A stretch of DNA of 49,406 nt. It comes from Clostridium tepidiprofundi DSM 19306 (lineage in GTDB: Bacteria > Bacillota > Clostridia > Clostridiales > Clostridiaceae). The stretch lies in contig NZ_LTBA01000020.1 of the NCBI RefSeq assembly GCF_001594005.1, positions 1 through 49,406 of the forward strand, given 5' to 3'. Shown here in pieces: positions 39,501 through 47,301 of the stretch. Made by a program: the position numbers and the translations under genes. Below the pieces are notes generated by a model. It was not told where the DNA came from, did no database searches, and was given only the letters and a program-made list of their open reading frames with translations. How positions within the stretch are numbered: the stretch's first letter is position 1; each line of letters begins with the position of its first letter.

Positions 39501-40432
39501 CCGTGAAAATTGTAGGCAAAAATGCTACTGCCCATTTATCAGTAAATCCTGGAAGAATCGCTCCAACAAATGAAGCCTTTGAACACAGCAGAAAAAGTTT
39601 AGTTGCTGAATTCAACTTCAAAGGACAAAAAGTATTTATAATAGGAAATCATTTATGTTCGAAACGAGGAGATGATGGGCTATTTGGTTCACATCAACCA
39701 CCTAAAAGAAATAGCGAAATACAAAGGCATAAACAAGCTACTGTTATAAACAATTTTGTTGATCAAATTTTTAAAGCAAACCCAAATGCAAATGTAGTTG
39801 TTTTAGGTGATTTGAATGATTTTAATTTCTCTGAAACCGTATCAATACTTAAAGGCAAAGGAAATAACAATGTGCTTACTAATATGATTGATAAACTACC
39901 TAAAAACGAAAGATTTTCTTATGTACATGAAGGTAACTCACAAGTACTAGACAATATATTAGTTAGCAATCACTTAGTTGATAGCACTACTATTGATATA
40001 GTTAACATAAATTCCGAATTCATAGATGCCTGTGGAAGAGTAAGCGATCATGATCCCGTATTAATTCAAATGAAACTCCAAAATCAAAATAGTGATACAA
40101 ATGTGAATAACGATATAATTTTGGACATACTTACCCCACAAGAAAATCTAGATAATATTAAAGTTGGTGGAGACGCTAAAATCACAATTAGAGCAAAAAA
40201 TATTTCTCAATCTACCAAAGATATAACACTAATTATAGCATTATATGACAAAAATAATTCTATGTTAAACTACTCAGCAACAAAAATTTCGCTAAAAGCT
40301 GGTGAAAGTTCAGACATGACATCATCAATGAAAGTAATAGCAGGTGGTTCAAAAATAAAATGTATGATCTGGGACTCACTAGAAAAAATGTCGCCTCTGA
40401 GGCACAACAAAATTTTGTATATCGCTCCTTAG
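36590..40432 (+). CDS. Secreted ExeM/NucH-type endonuclease with lamin-tail and OB-fold domains
   Basis: A 1280-residue extracellular nuclease. Signal peptide ~1-42. Then a lamin-tail domain (~46-165, DLIISEYVEGSGNDYKAIELYN), a chitobiase-like Fn3 domain (~226-298), an OB-fold nucleic-acid-binding region, a second chitobiase-like domain (~505-575) and a second OB-type region. The endonuclease/exonuclease/phosphatase domain (~850-1165) has IASYNIENFS, LIEIQDNDG, GNHLCSKRG, LGDLNDF and SDHDPV, so metal-dependent DNA or RNA cleavage is expected. The final ~90 residues match the C-terminal module of the subtilase. The start is TTG 36590 after AAGGGGGTGA. The last residues (PLRHNKILYIAP) are translated from a palindromic element and replace the SDVIEYDIK-type ending, so this module is altered at its tip. 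Confidence 0.92.
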   Translation: MYLSNTTRKNSFIKKTFKNLSIILCFSIIFNYFIGLTSIQATETVSKDLIISEYVEGSGNDYKAIELYNNSGHDVDLSNYSLINCFNGNQLNEGSVLKLNGNLKYKDTLVIVVNKNLKSKLENLGVNNVIIGYNAINFNGDDALVLKKGNTIIDSIGKVGERKVWSSGSISTKDHTLIRKSSVLYGDTIINDNFDPSIEWISFPKNDITHLGYHEIDSSSENIQNSAIVNATPAPGEVEKGTKITLSTSTTGSSIYFTLNGEDPISNGLLYTNPIEINEDKTITAVAKKDEKYGKKSSFKYTIKKPLKLISIKSARQKNKGEKVLIEGVITGKIGNNAYIQDNTAGIYLYAGSNIQKDFVVGNKVSIVGEIDDWNNLKQLKNIECIKLISTGNTLIPKKINASDIGEDLESQLVKISNIELTEVPADSYKGYTIKAKQGETQLQLRVDSHIAEDIDSNNYKNGFIVDIIGIIGQYKSNYQIMLRNKHDIITNSSRVKPVESSVRPGIIKKGTKITLYTETIGAKIYYTLDGSKPTCKSILYNGQAIILNKNSTIKAIAIKENMLDSLVKTFNFIVREPGEATRIRYIQGQSHISPLINTTVDEVMGIVTAVEGTKAFYMQDPNPDNDIKTSEGIYVYKYKSGVKVGDLVKVTGTVKEIVNGFEGGLTTTEIAATNVSIESHNNPLPKPVIVGIGGRIPPTQIIDNDSFNKFDPDEDAIDFYESLEGMLVEINNPLIVGISEKYGEITVVGDDGQNSVNKKSIHNGLVISKDNFNPERITIDDVLVPLSNRSKKFINPNFKVKVGDKFANSVIGVMSYGYGKYTLLNTEALPKIIDGGAKREITKIVPNEDKLTIASYNIENFSSKTDPKRITGIAKSIINNLKAPDIVSLIEIQDNDGSKNTSIVDASQTYKKLIDTIIDNGGPKYKFTDINPVDDKDGGIPGGNIRVGFIYRSDRVSLVNDGKKGDPTESVKIVGKNATAHLSVNPGRIAPTNEAFEHSRKSLVAEFNFKGQKVFIIGNHLCSKRGDDGLFGSHQPPKRNSEIQRHKQATVINNFVDQIFKANPNANVVVLGDLNDFNFSETVSILKGKGNNNVLTNMIDKLPKNERFSYVHEGNSQVLDNILVSNHLVDSTTIDIVNINSEFIDACGRVSDHDPVLIQMKLQNQNSDTNVNNDIILDILTPQENLDNIKVGGDAKITIRAKNISQSTKDITLIIALYDKNNSMLNYSATKISLKAGESSDMTSSMKVIAGGSKIKCMIWDSLEKMSPLRHNKILYIAP

Positions 40433-40518
40433 CCGCCATATATAGCCGGTTCAGAGGCACAACCAAAAAAATGGCTGCGCCTCTGAGGTCGTTCCAGAAA
40501 ATGGTTACACCTCAGAGG
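40394..40518. repeat. Palindromic array, locus 9, overlapping the nuclease 3' end
   Basis: Cores at 40394 (CCTCTGAGG), ~40449 (GGTTCAGAGG, degenerate), 40480 (CCTCTGAGG) and 40510 (CCTCAGAGG); the last spacings are about 30 bp. 40394-40457 resembles the long unit of loci 6 and 7 (TATATCGCTCC, TATATAGCCGG). The nuclease's last ~13 codons and TAG stop lie inside it. Confidence 0.88.
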
Positions 40519-40525
40519 CGTAACC

Positions 40526-40569
40526 AAAAAAAGGAACTATAGGTTAATCCTAACCTATAGTTCCTTTTT
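40526..40569. terminator. Bidirectional rho-independent terminator
   Basis: A long perfect stem, AAAAAGGAACTATAGGTT and its complement AACCTATAGTTCCTTTTT, closes on the short loop AATCCT. A-run on one side and T-run on the other allow termination both ways. It lies between the convergent nuclease and ptsI genes and touches the ptsI stop codon. Confidence 0.85.
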
Positions 40570-42232
40570 AAGCATTTCGCAACTTTTCGCAACTTATTTT
40601 TTCTGATTCCTCTAAAGATAATGAACGAATTAATCTTCTCGCTGGCAAAATCGATATAGGACTCATGCTGAACTCATCCAATCCCATGCCAAGCAATATT
40701 GGAATCAATGTCTTATCCCCAGCCATTTCACCGCACATTCCAACCCAAATTCCTTCTTGATGTGCATTATCTATTACCATCTTTATTAATCTTAAAACAC
40801 CTAAATTAAATGGACTGTATAAATGGCTTATCTTTTCATTAGTTCTATCCACAGCAGTTGTATACTGTATTAAATCATTGGTTCCTATGCTAAAGAAATC
40901 CACATGTTTAGCTAATATATCACTTATAATAGCTGCTGAAGGAACCTCTATCATCATACCAATCTCAATATCTTTAGAAATTTCATATCCTTCATTTATT
41001 AATTCCTCTTTAACTTGACTCAATATTTCCTTTGCTTCTAAAAGTTCCTCTAAACTAGAAATCATAGGGAACATTATCCTAAGTTTTCCATAAATACTTG
41101 CTCTCAATAACGCCCTCAACTGTGTACAAAATATATCTCTTCTATCTAAACAAAGCCTTATAGCTCTATATCCTAAAAATGGATTCATTTCATAATCAAA
41201 CTTTAAATAGTCTAAATTCTTATCTCCACCAATATCTAATGTACGAATTACAACTGGCTTATTCTTCATAGCTTCAAGAACAGTTTTATATGCATTGTAC
41301 TGTTCTTCTTCTGTTGGTAATTCATGTCGATTCATGTATAAAAATTCTGTTCTAAAAAGTCCAACACCTTCAGCATCATTATCTATTAATGCTTCAACAT
41401 CACTAGGTGTTCCTATATTACCTACTAATTCGACAACTTTCCCATCTGTAGTTATACTTTCTTTTCCAACTAATTCTTTTAATTCCTTTTTATTTTCTTC
41501 ATAAATTCTTTTTTTATCTTCATAATACTTCTTTTGTTCATCATTTGGATTAATTATAACTTCTCCAGTTTCTCCATCAAACGCTACAATGTCTCCACTC
41601 TTAACATTCTCTGTTATGTTATTTAGTCCTACTACTGCTGGTATCCCTAGTGTTCGAGCCATGATAGCTGTATGCGATGTTCTTCCACCAATATTAGTTA
41701 AAAATCCTTTAACCCTTTTTTTGTCCATTGACGCAGTATCAGATGGAGTCAAATCTTCAGCTACCAATATTATTTCTTCTGATAAGCTTGTTATATCAGA
41801 TTGCTCCTTGCCAAGCAAATATTTTAGTACTCTTTTGGATATATCTTTTATATCAGCTGCTCTTTCCCTCAAGTATTCATCATCTATTGCTTCAAAAACT
41901 TGAATAGTTTGATTTACGACTTCATTAAATGCATATTCAGCATTTATTCCAGTTTCTATTTTCTTTAAGGTTGAATCTATTAATTCTGGATCTTGTAAAA
42001 TCATTAAATGAGCCTGAAATATTTCAGCATTATCCTCACCTAATTCTTCTGTAACTTGAACTTTAATTTTCTCTAAATCTTCTTTGGACCTTAAAACAGC
42101 CTTATTAAATCTTTCCTTTTCTAATTCAATATCTTCTATTTCTTCTTTTTCTACATTTAATTCCTCTTCTTGAAGAACTAAAACCTTACCTAAAGCTATT
42201 CCAGGACACACTCCGATTCCCTTAACCATCAT
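40568..42232 (-). CDS. ptsI: PTS enzyme I (phosphoenolpyruvate-protein phosphotransferase)
   Basis: Cytoplasmic enzyme I (554 residues) that takes phosphate from phosphoenolpyruvate and passes it to HPr, the entry step for all PTS sugar uptake. The phosphorylated His187 is in GGRTSHTAIMAR. The C-terminal PEP-binding barrel shows GVGLFRTEFLYMNR, RTLDIGGDK, NPFLGYRAIR, MIEVPSAA, FSIGTNDLIQY and the catalytic Cys motif GMCGEMAGD. Length is typical. Shine-Dalgarno AAGGAA is a few bases before the ATG. The ptsH gene lies upstream on the same strand but, unusually, 517 bp away across repeats. The stop overlaps a bidirectional terminator. Confidence 0.97.
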   Translation of the reverse strand: MMVKGIGVCPGIALGKVLVLQEEELNVEKEEIEDIELEKERFNKAVLRSKEDLEKIKVQVTEELGEDNAEIFQAHLMILQDPELIDSTLKKIETGINAEYAFNEVVNQTIQVFEAIDDEYLRERAADIKDISKRVLKYLLGKEQSDITSLSEEIILVAEDLTPSDTASMDKKRVKGFLTNIGGRTSHTAIMARTLGIPAVVGLNNITENVKSGDIVAFDGETGEVIINPNDEQKKYYEDKKRIYEENKKELKELVGKESITTDGKVVELVGNIGTPSDVEALIDNDAEGVGLFRTEFLYMNRHELPTEEEQYNAYKTVLEAMKNKPVVIRTLDIGGDKNLDYLKFDYEMNPFLGYRAIRLCLDRRDIFCTQLRALLRASIYGKLRIMFPMISSLEELLEAKEILSQVKEELINEGYEISKDIEIGMMIEVPSAAIISDILAKHVDFFSIGTNDLIQYTTAVDRTNEKISHLYSPFNLGVLRLIKMVIDNAHQEGIWVGMCGEMAGDKTLIPILLGMGLDEFSMSPISILPARRLIRSLSLEESEKISCEKLRNA

Positions 42233-42749
42233 TTCAATTCCTTCCTTAATTATTTTATCGAATTTATAAGAATTTTATAATACTCCCACTTCTACACGTG
42301 GTATATGGGAGATTTAAACTTTTTGCTTTAAACGAAATACTCTTTAAGCTAAAATGTTGCTTCGCCAGCTGGGTCTAAGTGGCGAAAAAATCTAGACAAA
42401 GCATAATTTCTGTCTAAGTATAATTTCTGCCTAAAGCACAAAGCATAATTTCTGTCTAAGTATAATTTCTGCTTAAAGCATAATTTCTGTCTAAGCATAA
42501 TTTCTGTCTAAAATGTTGTTTTGCCGGGCTGAGTTTAGGTAGCGAAACAATTTAGAGGAAATACAATAACGTTTGTCTAGTAAATCCTTCTCCATATACT
42601 TTAGTGGCGAAACAATTTAGAGGAAATACAATTCCCACCTGATAATTTCCACCTAAAATCCCAACACCTGAAATCCCAACACCTAAAGTCCCAATGTTTT
42701 CATTTTACACTTTTTTATTTTAGCAAAACAAATTTAATCTAAAACAAAT
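42233..42749. repeat. Repeat-filled ptsH-ptsI gap
   Basis: 42275-42345 keeps a three-hairpin-like end on the minus strand (ACTCCCACTTCTACACGTGG...ATGGGAGATT). Two diverged copies of an AAAATGTTGCTTCGCCAGCT / AAAATGTTGTTTTGCCGGGC block with AGCGAAACAATTTAGA follow. Between them are tandem GCATAATTTCTGTCTAA units (about 42405-42510), and near 42640-42695 repeated AAATCCCAACACCT. No gene. Confidence 0.75.
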
Positions 42750-42992
42750 TTAATCTAAATTATTAAGTAGCTCTAATAATGCATTCATAGCTTCCTCTTC
42801 ATCTACACCAGAAGTCTTTACTATTACTTCATCACCTTTAGAAATTCCGCTACTCATCAATCCCATTATTGATTTAGCATTTATTCCATTAATAGTAATA
42901 TCGCACTTGAATCCTGAAGCTAACTTAACTATATTTCCTGCTGGTCTTGCATGAATTCCATTTTCAGCCTTAATTATTATTTTCTTTTCCAT
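42750..42992 (-). CDS. ptsH: PTS phosphocarrier protein HPr
   Basis: Small cytoplasmic phosphocarrier (80 residues) that relays phosphate from enzyme I to the sugar-specific EIIA. His14 in NGIHARPAGN is the phosphate acceptor. Ser41 in NAKSIMGLMSSGISKGDEV matches the regulatory Ser46 of Gram-positive HPr, target of HPr kinase in catabolite repression. It is 5-8 residues shorter than typical HPr; four are missing between His and Ser, in the beta-hairpin region. AAGGGAG lies upstream of the ATG. It is transcribed in the same direction as ptsG and ptsI. Confidence 0.96.
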   Translation of the reverse strand: MEKKIIIKAENGIHARPAGNIVKLASGFKCDITINGINAKSIMGLMSSGISKGDEVIVKTSGVDEEEAMNALLELLNNLD

Positions 42993-43018
42993 ATTATGTC
43001 TGTCTCCCTTCTGTAATT

Positions 43019-43031
43019 CACCCCAGGGGTG
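43019..43031. repeat. Family B palindrome CACCCCAGGGGTG, copy 3
   Basis: Core with an A instead of T at the centre, followed by TAAATTTTACCAATT, the same right-hand context as the copies at 13822 and 47126. It lies 27 bp upstream of the ptsH start. Confidence 0.8.
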
Positions 43032-43043
43032 TAAATTTTACCA

Positions 43044-43082
43044 ATTAGAAAGGAGATATAATCTTAGTATCTCCTTTCTAAT
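43044..43082. terminator. Perfect 15-bp-stem inverted repeat between ptsG and ptsH
   Basis: ATTAGAAAGGAGATA and TATCTCCTTTCTAAT pair perfectly around a nine-base loop. A T-rich run follows on the plus strand only (ATTTTAATATTTTTT), so it is a poor intrinsic terminator for the minus-strand pts genes. It may process or attenuate the ptsG-ptsH transcript. Confidence 0.5.
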
Positions 43083-43131
43083 ATTTTAATATTTTTTAAT
43101 ATTTCTCTAATTATAATATTTATTAATAATA

Positions 43132-43255
43132 ATGGTTATCCCACAGAAAGTATTTTAAAAAGAAACTTATCACTATATATACATAAGAATCAATTTCATA
43201 AATACTATATGTTGTATATTTGAAATTTATCCATAGCTTATTGTGGTTTAATCAT
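43132..43255 (+). mobile_element. 124-bp MITE-like element D2
   Basis: About 98% identical to 35972-36095, with the same imperfect inverted ends. It is flanked by 16-bp direct repeats AATATTTATTAATAAT at 43115-43130 and 43256-43271. These may be a target duplication, although similar AT units also continue to the right. It lies between ptsG and ptsH, 44 bp past the ptsG stop. Confidence 0.8.
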
Positions 43256-43298
43256 AATATTTATTAATAATATTTATTAATAATAATAATTATAATTA

Positions 43299-45362
43299 TT
43301 ATTTAACAATTTTCAACATATTATCTTTGCAATTTACATTTCCTTTAGCAATCTTATCTATAGATTTAAATTCTGACGTATTAGTGATAACTATAGGAGA
43401 TATTGTCGATTTAGCTTTTTTCTTAACTAATTCTAAATCAACTTTTAATAATTTATCTCCAACTTTAACTTCATCACCCTGTTTAACAAAAGCTTCAAAA
43501 CCTTCTCCATTCATTTTAACAGTATCAATACCTATGTGAATCAAAAGTTCTGCTCCTAAATCAGTCATTATTCCTACTGCATGTTTAGTTCTGAACAATT
43601 GAGTTATTTTACCATTAACTGGTGAAGTAACTATACCATCAACTGGTTCTATTGCAATACCTTCACCTAATAATTTTTCTGCAAATGTAGCATCTGGAAC
43701 CTCTGATATATCTACTATTTTACCCTTCATTGGAGATACTATTATTTCTTCTCCACTTTTAGAATTCCTAGAAACCGCACCATTTTTACCACTCTTACTC
43801 TTAGAAACTGTAGCATTCATGCCATTCTTGTTAGACACATTTTCACTATCCATTGCAGCCTCTTTGTTAACATTTTCAAACGCTTTAGCTCCACCAGCTG
43901 CAATTATTGACTTTATTTCATCTTTTAAAGCTTCTGCTTCTGTTCCAAATACAACCTGAACACTTCCGCCACCTGCATCCATAACTCCCGCAGAACCTAA
44001 AGCCTTTAATCTATTCTTATCAACCATAGATGAATCATTCAATTCCAATCTAAGTCTTGTAATACAAGCATCTATATGTTTTATATTTGCAGCATCTCCT
44101 AATGCTTTTAATACTTCAAGAGCCTTTTGTGACGCTGATATATTAAGTGCTTCACTCTCAAGATCTTCTCCTCTACCTGGAGTTTTAAGATTAAATTTCT
44201 TAATTGCATAATAGAACACTACAAAATACAGAACACCAATTATTGGTCCAACTATATAGAACAATTTCCATGGATTACCTGCATTAAAATACGATATAAA
44301 GAAATCTATCAATGAAGATGTAAATGTATATCCAAGTCTTATATGGAATAAATTTATTAAAAATCCTGATACAAATGCCAATAAAACATGTGCAACGTAT
44401 AATATTGGAGCAACAAATATGAATGCAAATTCAATTGGTTCAGTTATACCAGTTATTATTGAAGTCAATGCTGCTGTAAGCATTACACCACCAACAGCTT
44501 TTCTATTTTTCTTATCAGCTGTTAAAGTCATAGCAAGTGCTGCTGCTGGCAATCCAAAAATCTTTAATGGATACTCAGATGCCATTATAGCCCCTGCAGT
44601 AGGGTCGCCTGCAAAGTATCTTGCACTTTCACCTCTAAATACTTCACCTGCTGCATTTGTAAATGTTCCAAAGTCAAATAAGAATGGTGCATAGAATACA
44701 TGATGTAAACCTGTTGGTATCAATGCTCTGTTACCTGCTGCAAATATTCCACCGCTCAGACTAAATCCAGCTATTTTTGCATCTAACACACTCTTACCAA
44801 ATGCATTAATTGCACCTTGTATTGGAGGCCATATAAACCCTAATGCTATACCTAATATCATTGCTACAAAAGCTGTAATAATTGGTACAAGTCTTTTACC
44901 TTCAAAAAATCCGAGTACTGGGTGTAATTTAGTCTTAAAAAACTTTTTATATAAATTAGCCGCTATTAATCCCATTATGATTCCGCCAAAAACACCTGTG
45001 TCGATTTTAAAAGGCAATCCTCTAAGTTCACCCATTATTTTTAGTACATTTATCATAATAAAGTATCCAACACCTGCAGCAAGTCCTGCAACACCTTCAC
45101 CCGCTGCAAACCCTATTGCAACACCTATTGCGAATATAAGAGGTAATTGTTCAAAGATTGCTATACCACCCTTAAACATAATGCTACCAATTGCATTTAG
45201 CATTGCATTTGCAACCTGACCATTTGGTCCTACAGCTATATTTTGAATTATTCTACCAAATGCAACCAAAAGTCCTGCTGCCGGCAAAACTGAAACTGGC
45301 AACATCAAAGATTTACCAACCTTCTGCAAAATAGCAAAAGCTCTACTACCTTTCTTTTTCAT
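43299..45362 (-). CDS. ptsG: PTS glucose-specific EIICBA transporter
   Basis: Membrane glucose transporter that phosphorylates sugar during import; the three domains are fused as in B. subtilis PtsG. EIIC (~1-390) is polytopic with GITEPIEFAFIFVAP. EIIB (~410-490) has the phospho-cysteine motif DACITRLRLEL. A low-complexity Ser/Asn/Lys linker (~505-535) leads to EIIA (~540-687), with LLIHIGIDTVKMNG carrying the phospho-histidine. Length 687 is normal. AAGGAGG precedes the ATG. The leader has a terminator-like hairpin and the upstream gene encodes a GlcT-type antiterminator, so glucose-induced antitermination is expected. N-acetylglucosamine specificity cannot be fully excluded from sequence. 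Confidence 0.94.
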   Translation of the reverse strand: MKKKGSRAFAILQKVGKSLMLPVSVLPAAGLLVAFGRIIQNIAVGPNGQVANAMLNAIGSIMFKGGIAIFEQLPLIFAIGVAIGFAAGEGVAGLAAGVGYFIMINVLKIMGELRGLPFKIDTGVFGGIIMGLIAANLYKKFFKTKLHPVLGFFEGKRLVPIITAFVAMILGIALGFIWPPIQGAINAFGKSVLDAKIAGFSLSGGIFAAGNRALIPTGLHHVFYAPFLFDFGTFTNAAGEVFRGESARYFAGDPTAGAIMASEYPLKIFGLPAAALAMTLTADKKNRKAVGGVMLTAALTSIITGITEPIEFAFIFVAPILYVAHVLLAFVSGFLINLFHIRLGYTFTSSLIDFFISYFNAGNPWKLFYIVGPIIGVLYFVVFYYAIKKFNLKTPGRGEDLESEALNISASQKALEVLKALGDAANIKHIDACITRLRLELNDSSMVDKNRLKALGSAGVMDAGGGSVQVVFGTEAEALKDEIKSIIAAGGAKAFENVNKEAAMDSENVSNKNGMNATVSKSKSGKNGAVSRNSKSGEEIIVSPMKGKIVDISEVPDATFAEKLLGEGIAIEPVDGIVTSPVNGKITQLFRTKHAVGIMTDLGAELLIHIGIDTVKMNGEGFEAFVKQGDEVKVGDKLLKVDLELVKKKAKSTISPIVITNTSEFKSIDKIAKGNVNCKDNMLKIVK

Positions 45363-45522
45363 TGTAATCCTCCTTATTTTAAGAGTTTTTAGTAACCCCG
45401 GCCAAGGTTTTAATATTACTTTAGTTTTATATATAAATGGGAATTTTATAACCCATTTATTTCGCTATCTAATATTTCTTGCAATATTTACATACTATGA
45501 ATAATAACTTTCATGTTAGGGC

Positions 45523-45569
45523 AAAAAAAGCCATTACCAATAATAAAATTACTATTTAATTGGGCTTTT
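45523..45569 (-). promoter_or_regulatory. Terminator/antiterminator hairpin in the ptsG leader
   Basis: On the minus strand AAAGCC...GGCTTT closes a hairpin followed by TTTTTTT, about 160 nt before the ptsG ATG. Inner arms CCAAT/ATTGG nest inside with a small bulge. This is the expected place for a GlcT-controlled terminator. I cannot pin down the RNA antiterminator (RAT) sequence. Confidence 0.6.
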
Positions 45570-45689
45570 AAATACTAATTATATCGAATTTACTGAATTT
45601 TAAGACTATACCAACGTCAAGCTGATTGATTTATTCATGTAAATTTTTCAAGCAAAGTTCTAATAAGCACATTCCTTTGTAGATTTACT

Positions 45690-45985
45690 TTTTTATTTTG
45701 CAGATTTACTTCTTCACTCTGCGATTTACTTTTTTACTCTGTAGATTTACTTTTTTACTCTGTAGATTTACTTCTTTACTTCGCATACTTACCTTGCAAA
45801 TCTATTTTTCATATTCACTTTTTCTCTTTGCAATATTCACTTTTTTTACTTTTCAAATTCACTTCGCATATTTACCTTGCAAATTCACTTCGCATATTTG
45901 CTTTTTCTCTTTGCAATATTCACTTTTTTACTTTTCAAATTTACTTAGCATATTTACTTTTTCACTTTGCAGACTTACCTAGCAT
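45690..45985. repeat. Degenerate ~21-bp tandem region upstream of ptsG
   Basis: Repeated TGTAGATTTACTTTTTTACTC-like units (shown in part as GATTTACTTTTTTACTC), later drifting to TTCACTTTTTCTCTTTGCAA and ACTTCGCATATTTACC. Stop-free frames encode FTFLLCRF-like repeats only and are not genes. With 45986-46276 it makes up the 914-bp glcT-ptsG gap. Confidence 0.85.
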
Positions 45986-46053
45986 ATTCACTTTATCAAG
46001 TTTATAATACTTCTACTTTCAATTCGCAATATGCAATATTTATATTCAATACA

Positions 46054-46114
46054 TATATATTTTGTATCAATATTCACTATAAAAATCTCTACATGCTGTA
46101 TTTTTTTCGTTAAC
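46054..46114 (-). repeat. Dispersed repeat family E, copy 4 (partial)
   Basis: Minus-strand match to family E: AACGAAAAAAATACAGCATG, ATAGTGAATATTGATACAAA and ATATAT. The remaining ~140 bp to the glcT stop (46115-46255) hold nothing I recognise. A TTTAATTA heptamer-like run follows at 46258-46290 and forms the last glcT codons. Confidence 0.6.
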
Positions 46115-46276
46115 AGTTCACATTAAAAACAAAAGGCACGAACCAAAATCTGGAAAACACACAAACAGACCAACCATACACATAAATAGGTATAGCATCC
46201 CTTTGTAATACTTTCCAAACCTTAGCTCATGCCTGATCGAATCAGTAACACGCTAATGATTTAATTATTTAATTAT

Positions 46277-47113
46277 TTAATTATTTAATTTCATAAGATG
46301 AATAGCAATATAACCAACCTCATCTTCCGGCACATTCACCTTAAGATGATTCTGAATTATTTTTGCAATATCATAAGCCATCCTATATTCAATTGTATGC
46401 TTTTCTTTCAACTCTGTCAAGAGGTTATTCTTAATCGTTTTTCCATCTTTAACTCTACATAGTACACCCCTGATATGAATAACAAATCTCATATATTCAA
46501 ATGATGATGGTTCTAACTCAAATCCTATCTTTTTAGAAACATAATTCACTACTTTATTTATCAATTTTATATTTTCCAAAGCTTCTTTTTTAGAATTTTC
46601 TTTTACTCCTCCACAAATATGGAATGTCAAGAAACCAATTTCAGCATCAGGTATTTCCATATTCAACCCTTCACTTAAAATTTTTACAGCTTTTTCAGCT
46701 ACTTCATACTCCTTAGGATACAAAAGTTTTGTTTCATTCAAGAATGGATTAACCAAGACTATTCCATCCTTAATTCTCTTAATTGCAAACTGAATATGAT
46801 CTATAAGACCAGCATGAATCCTCGGATGCAACCCTTGATTCAATTCGTCTGAAGCTACTTTTAAAATCTTTTCAGTAAGTTCAATTATTTTAGGATCCAA
46901 TTCCTTCACAAATCTTCTATAATCATGAGACTTCAATCCTTCTAATGAAATAAACTTAGACTCTATTCCCTCTAGATTATCCAAACTCTGTCCTTTTTTT
47001 CGTCCAAATCCAATTCCTTTACCAACTAGTATATAATTCGTACCTCTATGCTCTACTAAAATTACATTGTTGCTCAATATTTTAACTATTCTGTATTCTT
47101 CCACCAAAATCAT
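46277..47113 (-). CDS. glcT: GlcT-type transcription antiterminator (BglG family)
   Basis: RNA-binding antiterminator that, when glucose is present, should stabilise an antiterminator in the ptsG leader. Layout: an N-terminal RNA-binding CAT domain (YRIVKILSNNVILVEHRG...VGKGIGFGRKKGQ), PRD1 (about 65-165; conserved His region RIHAGLIDHIQFAIKRI) and PRD2 (about 172-278; EYMRFVIHIRGVLCRV and EVGYIAIHL). HPr and EIIB phosphorylate PRD histidines in this family. The start is ambiguous: ATG 47113 directly abuts AAGGTGG, while TTG 47107 has six-base spacing. GTG 47128 lies in a palindrome and is unlikely. It is the first gene of the glcT-ptsG-ptsH-ptsI line. Confidence 0.93.
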   Translation of the reverse strand: MILVEEYRIVKILSNNVILVEHRGTNYILVGKGIGFGRKKGQSLDNLEGIESKFISLEGLKSHDYRRFVKELDPKIIELTEKILKVASDELNQGLHPRIHAGLIDHIQFAIKRIKDGIVLVNPFLNETKLLYPKEYEVAEKAVKILSEGLNMEIPDAEIGFLTFHICGGVKENSKKEALENIKLINKVVNYVSKKIGFELEPSSFEYMRFVIHIRGVLCRVKDGKTIKNNLLTELKEKHTIEYRMAYDIAKIIQNHLKVNVPEDEVGYIAIHLMKLNN

Positions 47114-47125
47114 CCACCTTAAAAC

Positions 47126-47138
47126 CACCCCTGGGGTG
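47126..47138. repeat. Family B palindrome CACCCCTGGGGTG, copy 4
   Basis: Core followed by TAATTTTTTCCAATT, the same context as at 43019. It lies just upstream of the glcT ribosome binding site. Confidence 0.8.
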
Positions 47139-47154
47139 TAATTTTTTCCAATTG

Positions 47155-47183
47155 CTAAAATAAAACCGTCATTCCTGACGGTT
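47155..47183 (-). terminator. Rho-independent terminator of the coiled-coil gene
   Basis: Minus strand: AACCGTCA, loop GGAA, TGACGGTT, then TTATTTT. A compact eight-pair GC-containing stem with a U-rich tail, about 120 bp after the stop of the gene at 47302-47703 and before glcT. Confidence 0.8.
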
Positions 47184-47301
47184 CCATGATGTCTTAATAT
47201 TATGTCTCAAATTATTTTAAAATAATTTTATATCTATATATCGCATATGTAATTTCCGTACCGAAAATACCTCTACAGAAATTTTTGCGTAATTTTCAGT
47301 T

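Noticed and set aside
45698-45982. 94-codon frame rich in Phe/Leu/Cys in the ptsG upstream region
   Set aside because: A frame through degenerate tandem repeats with no start signal. It would overlap no known small-protein family.
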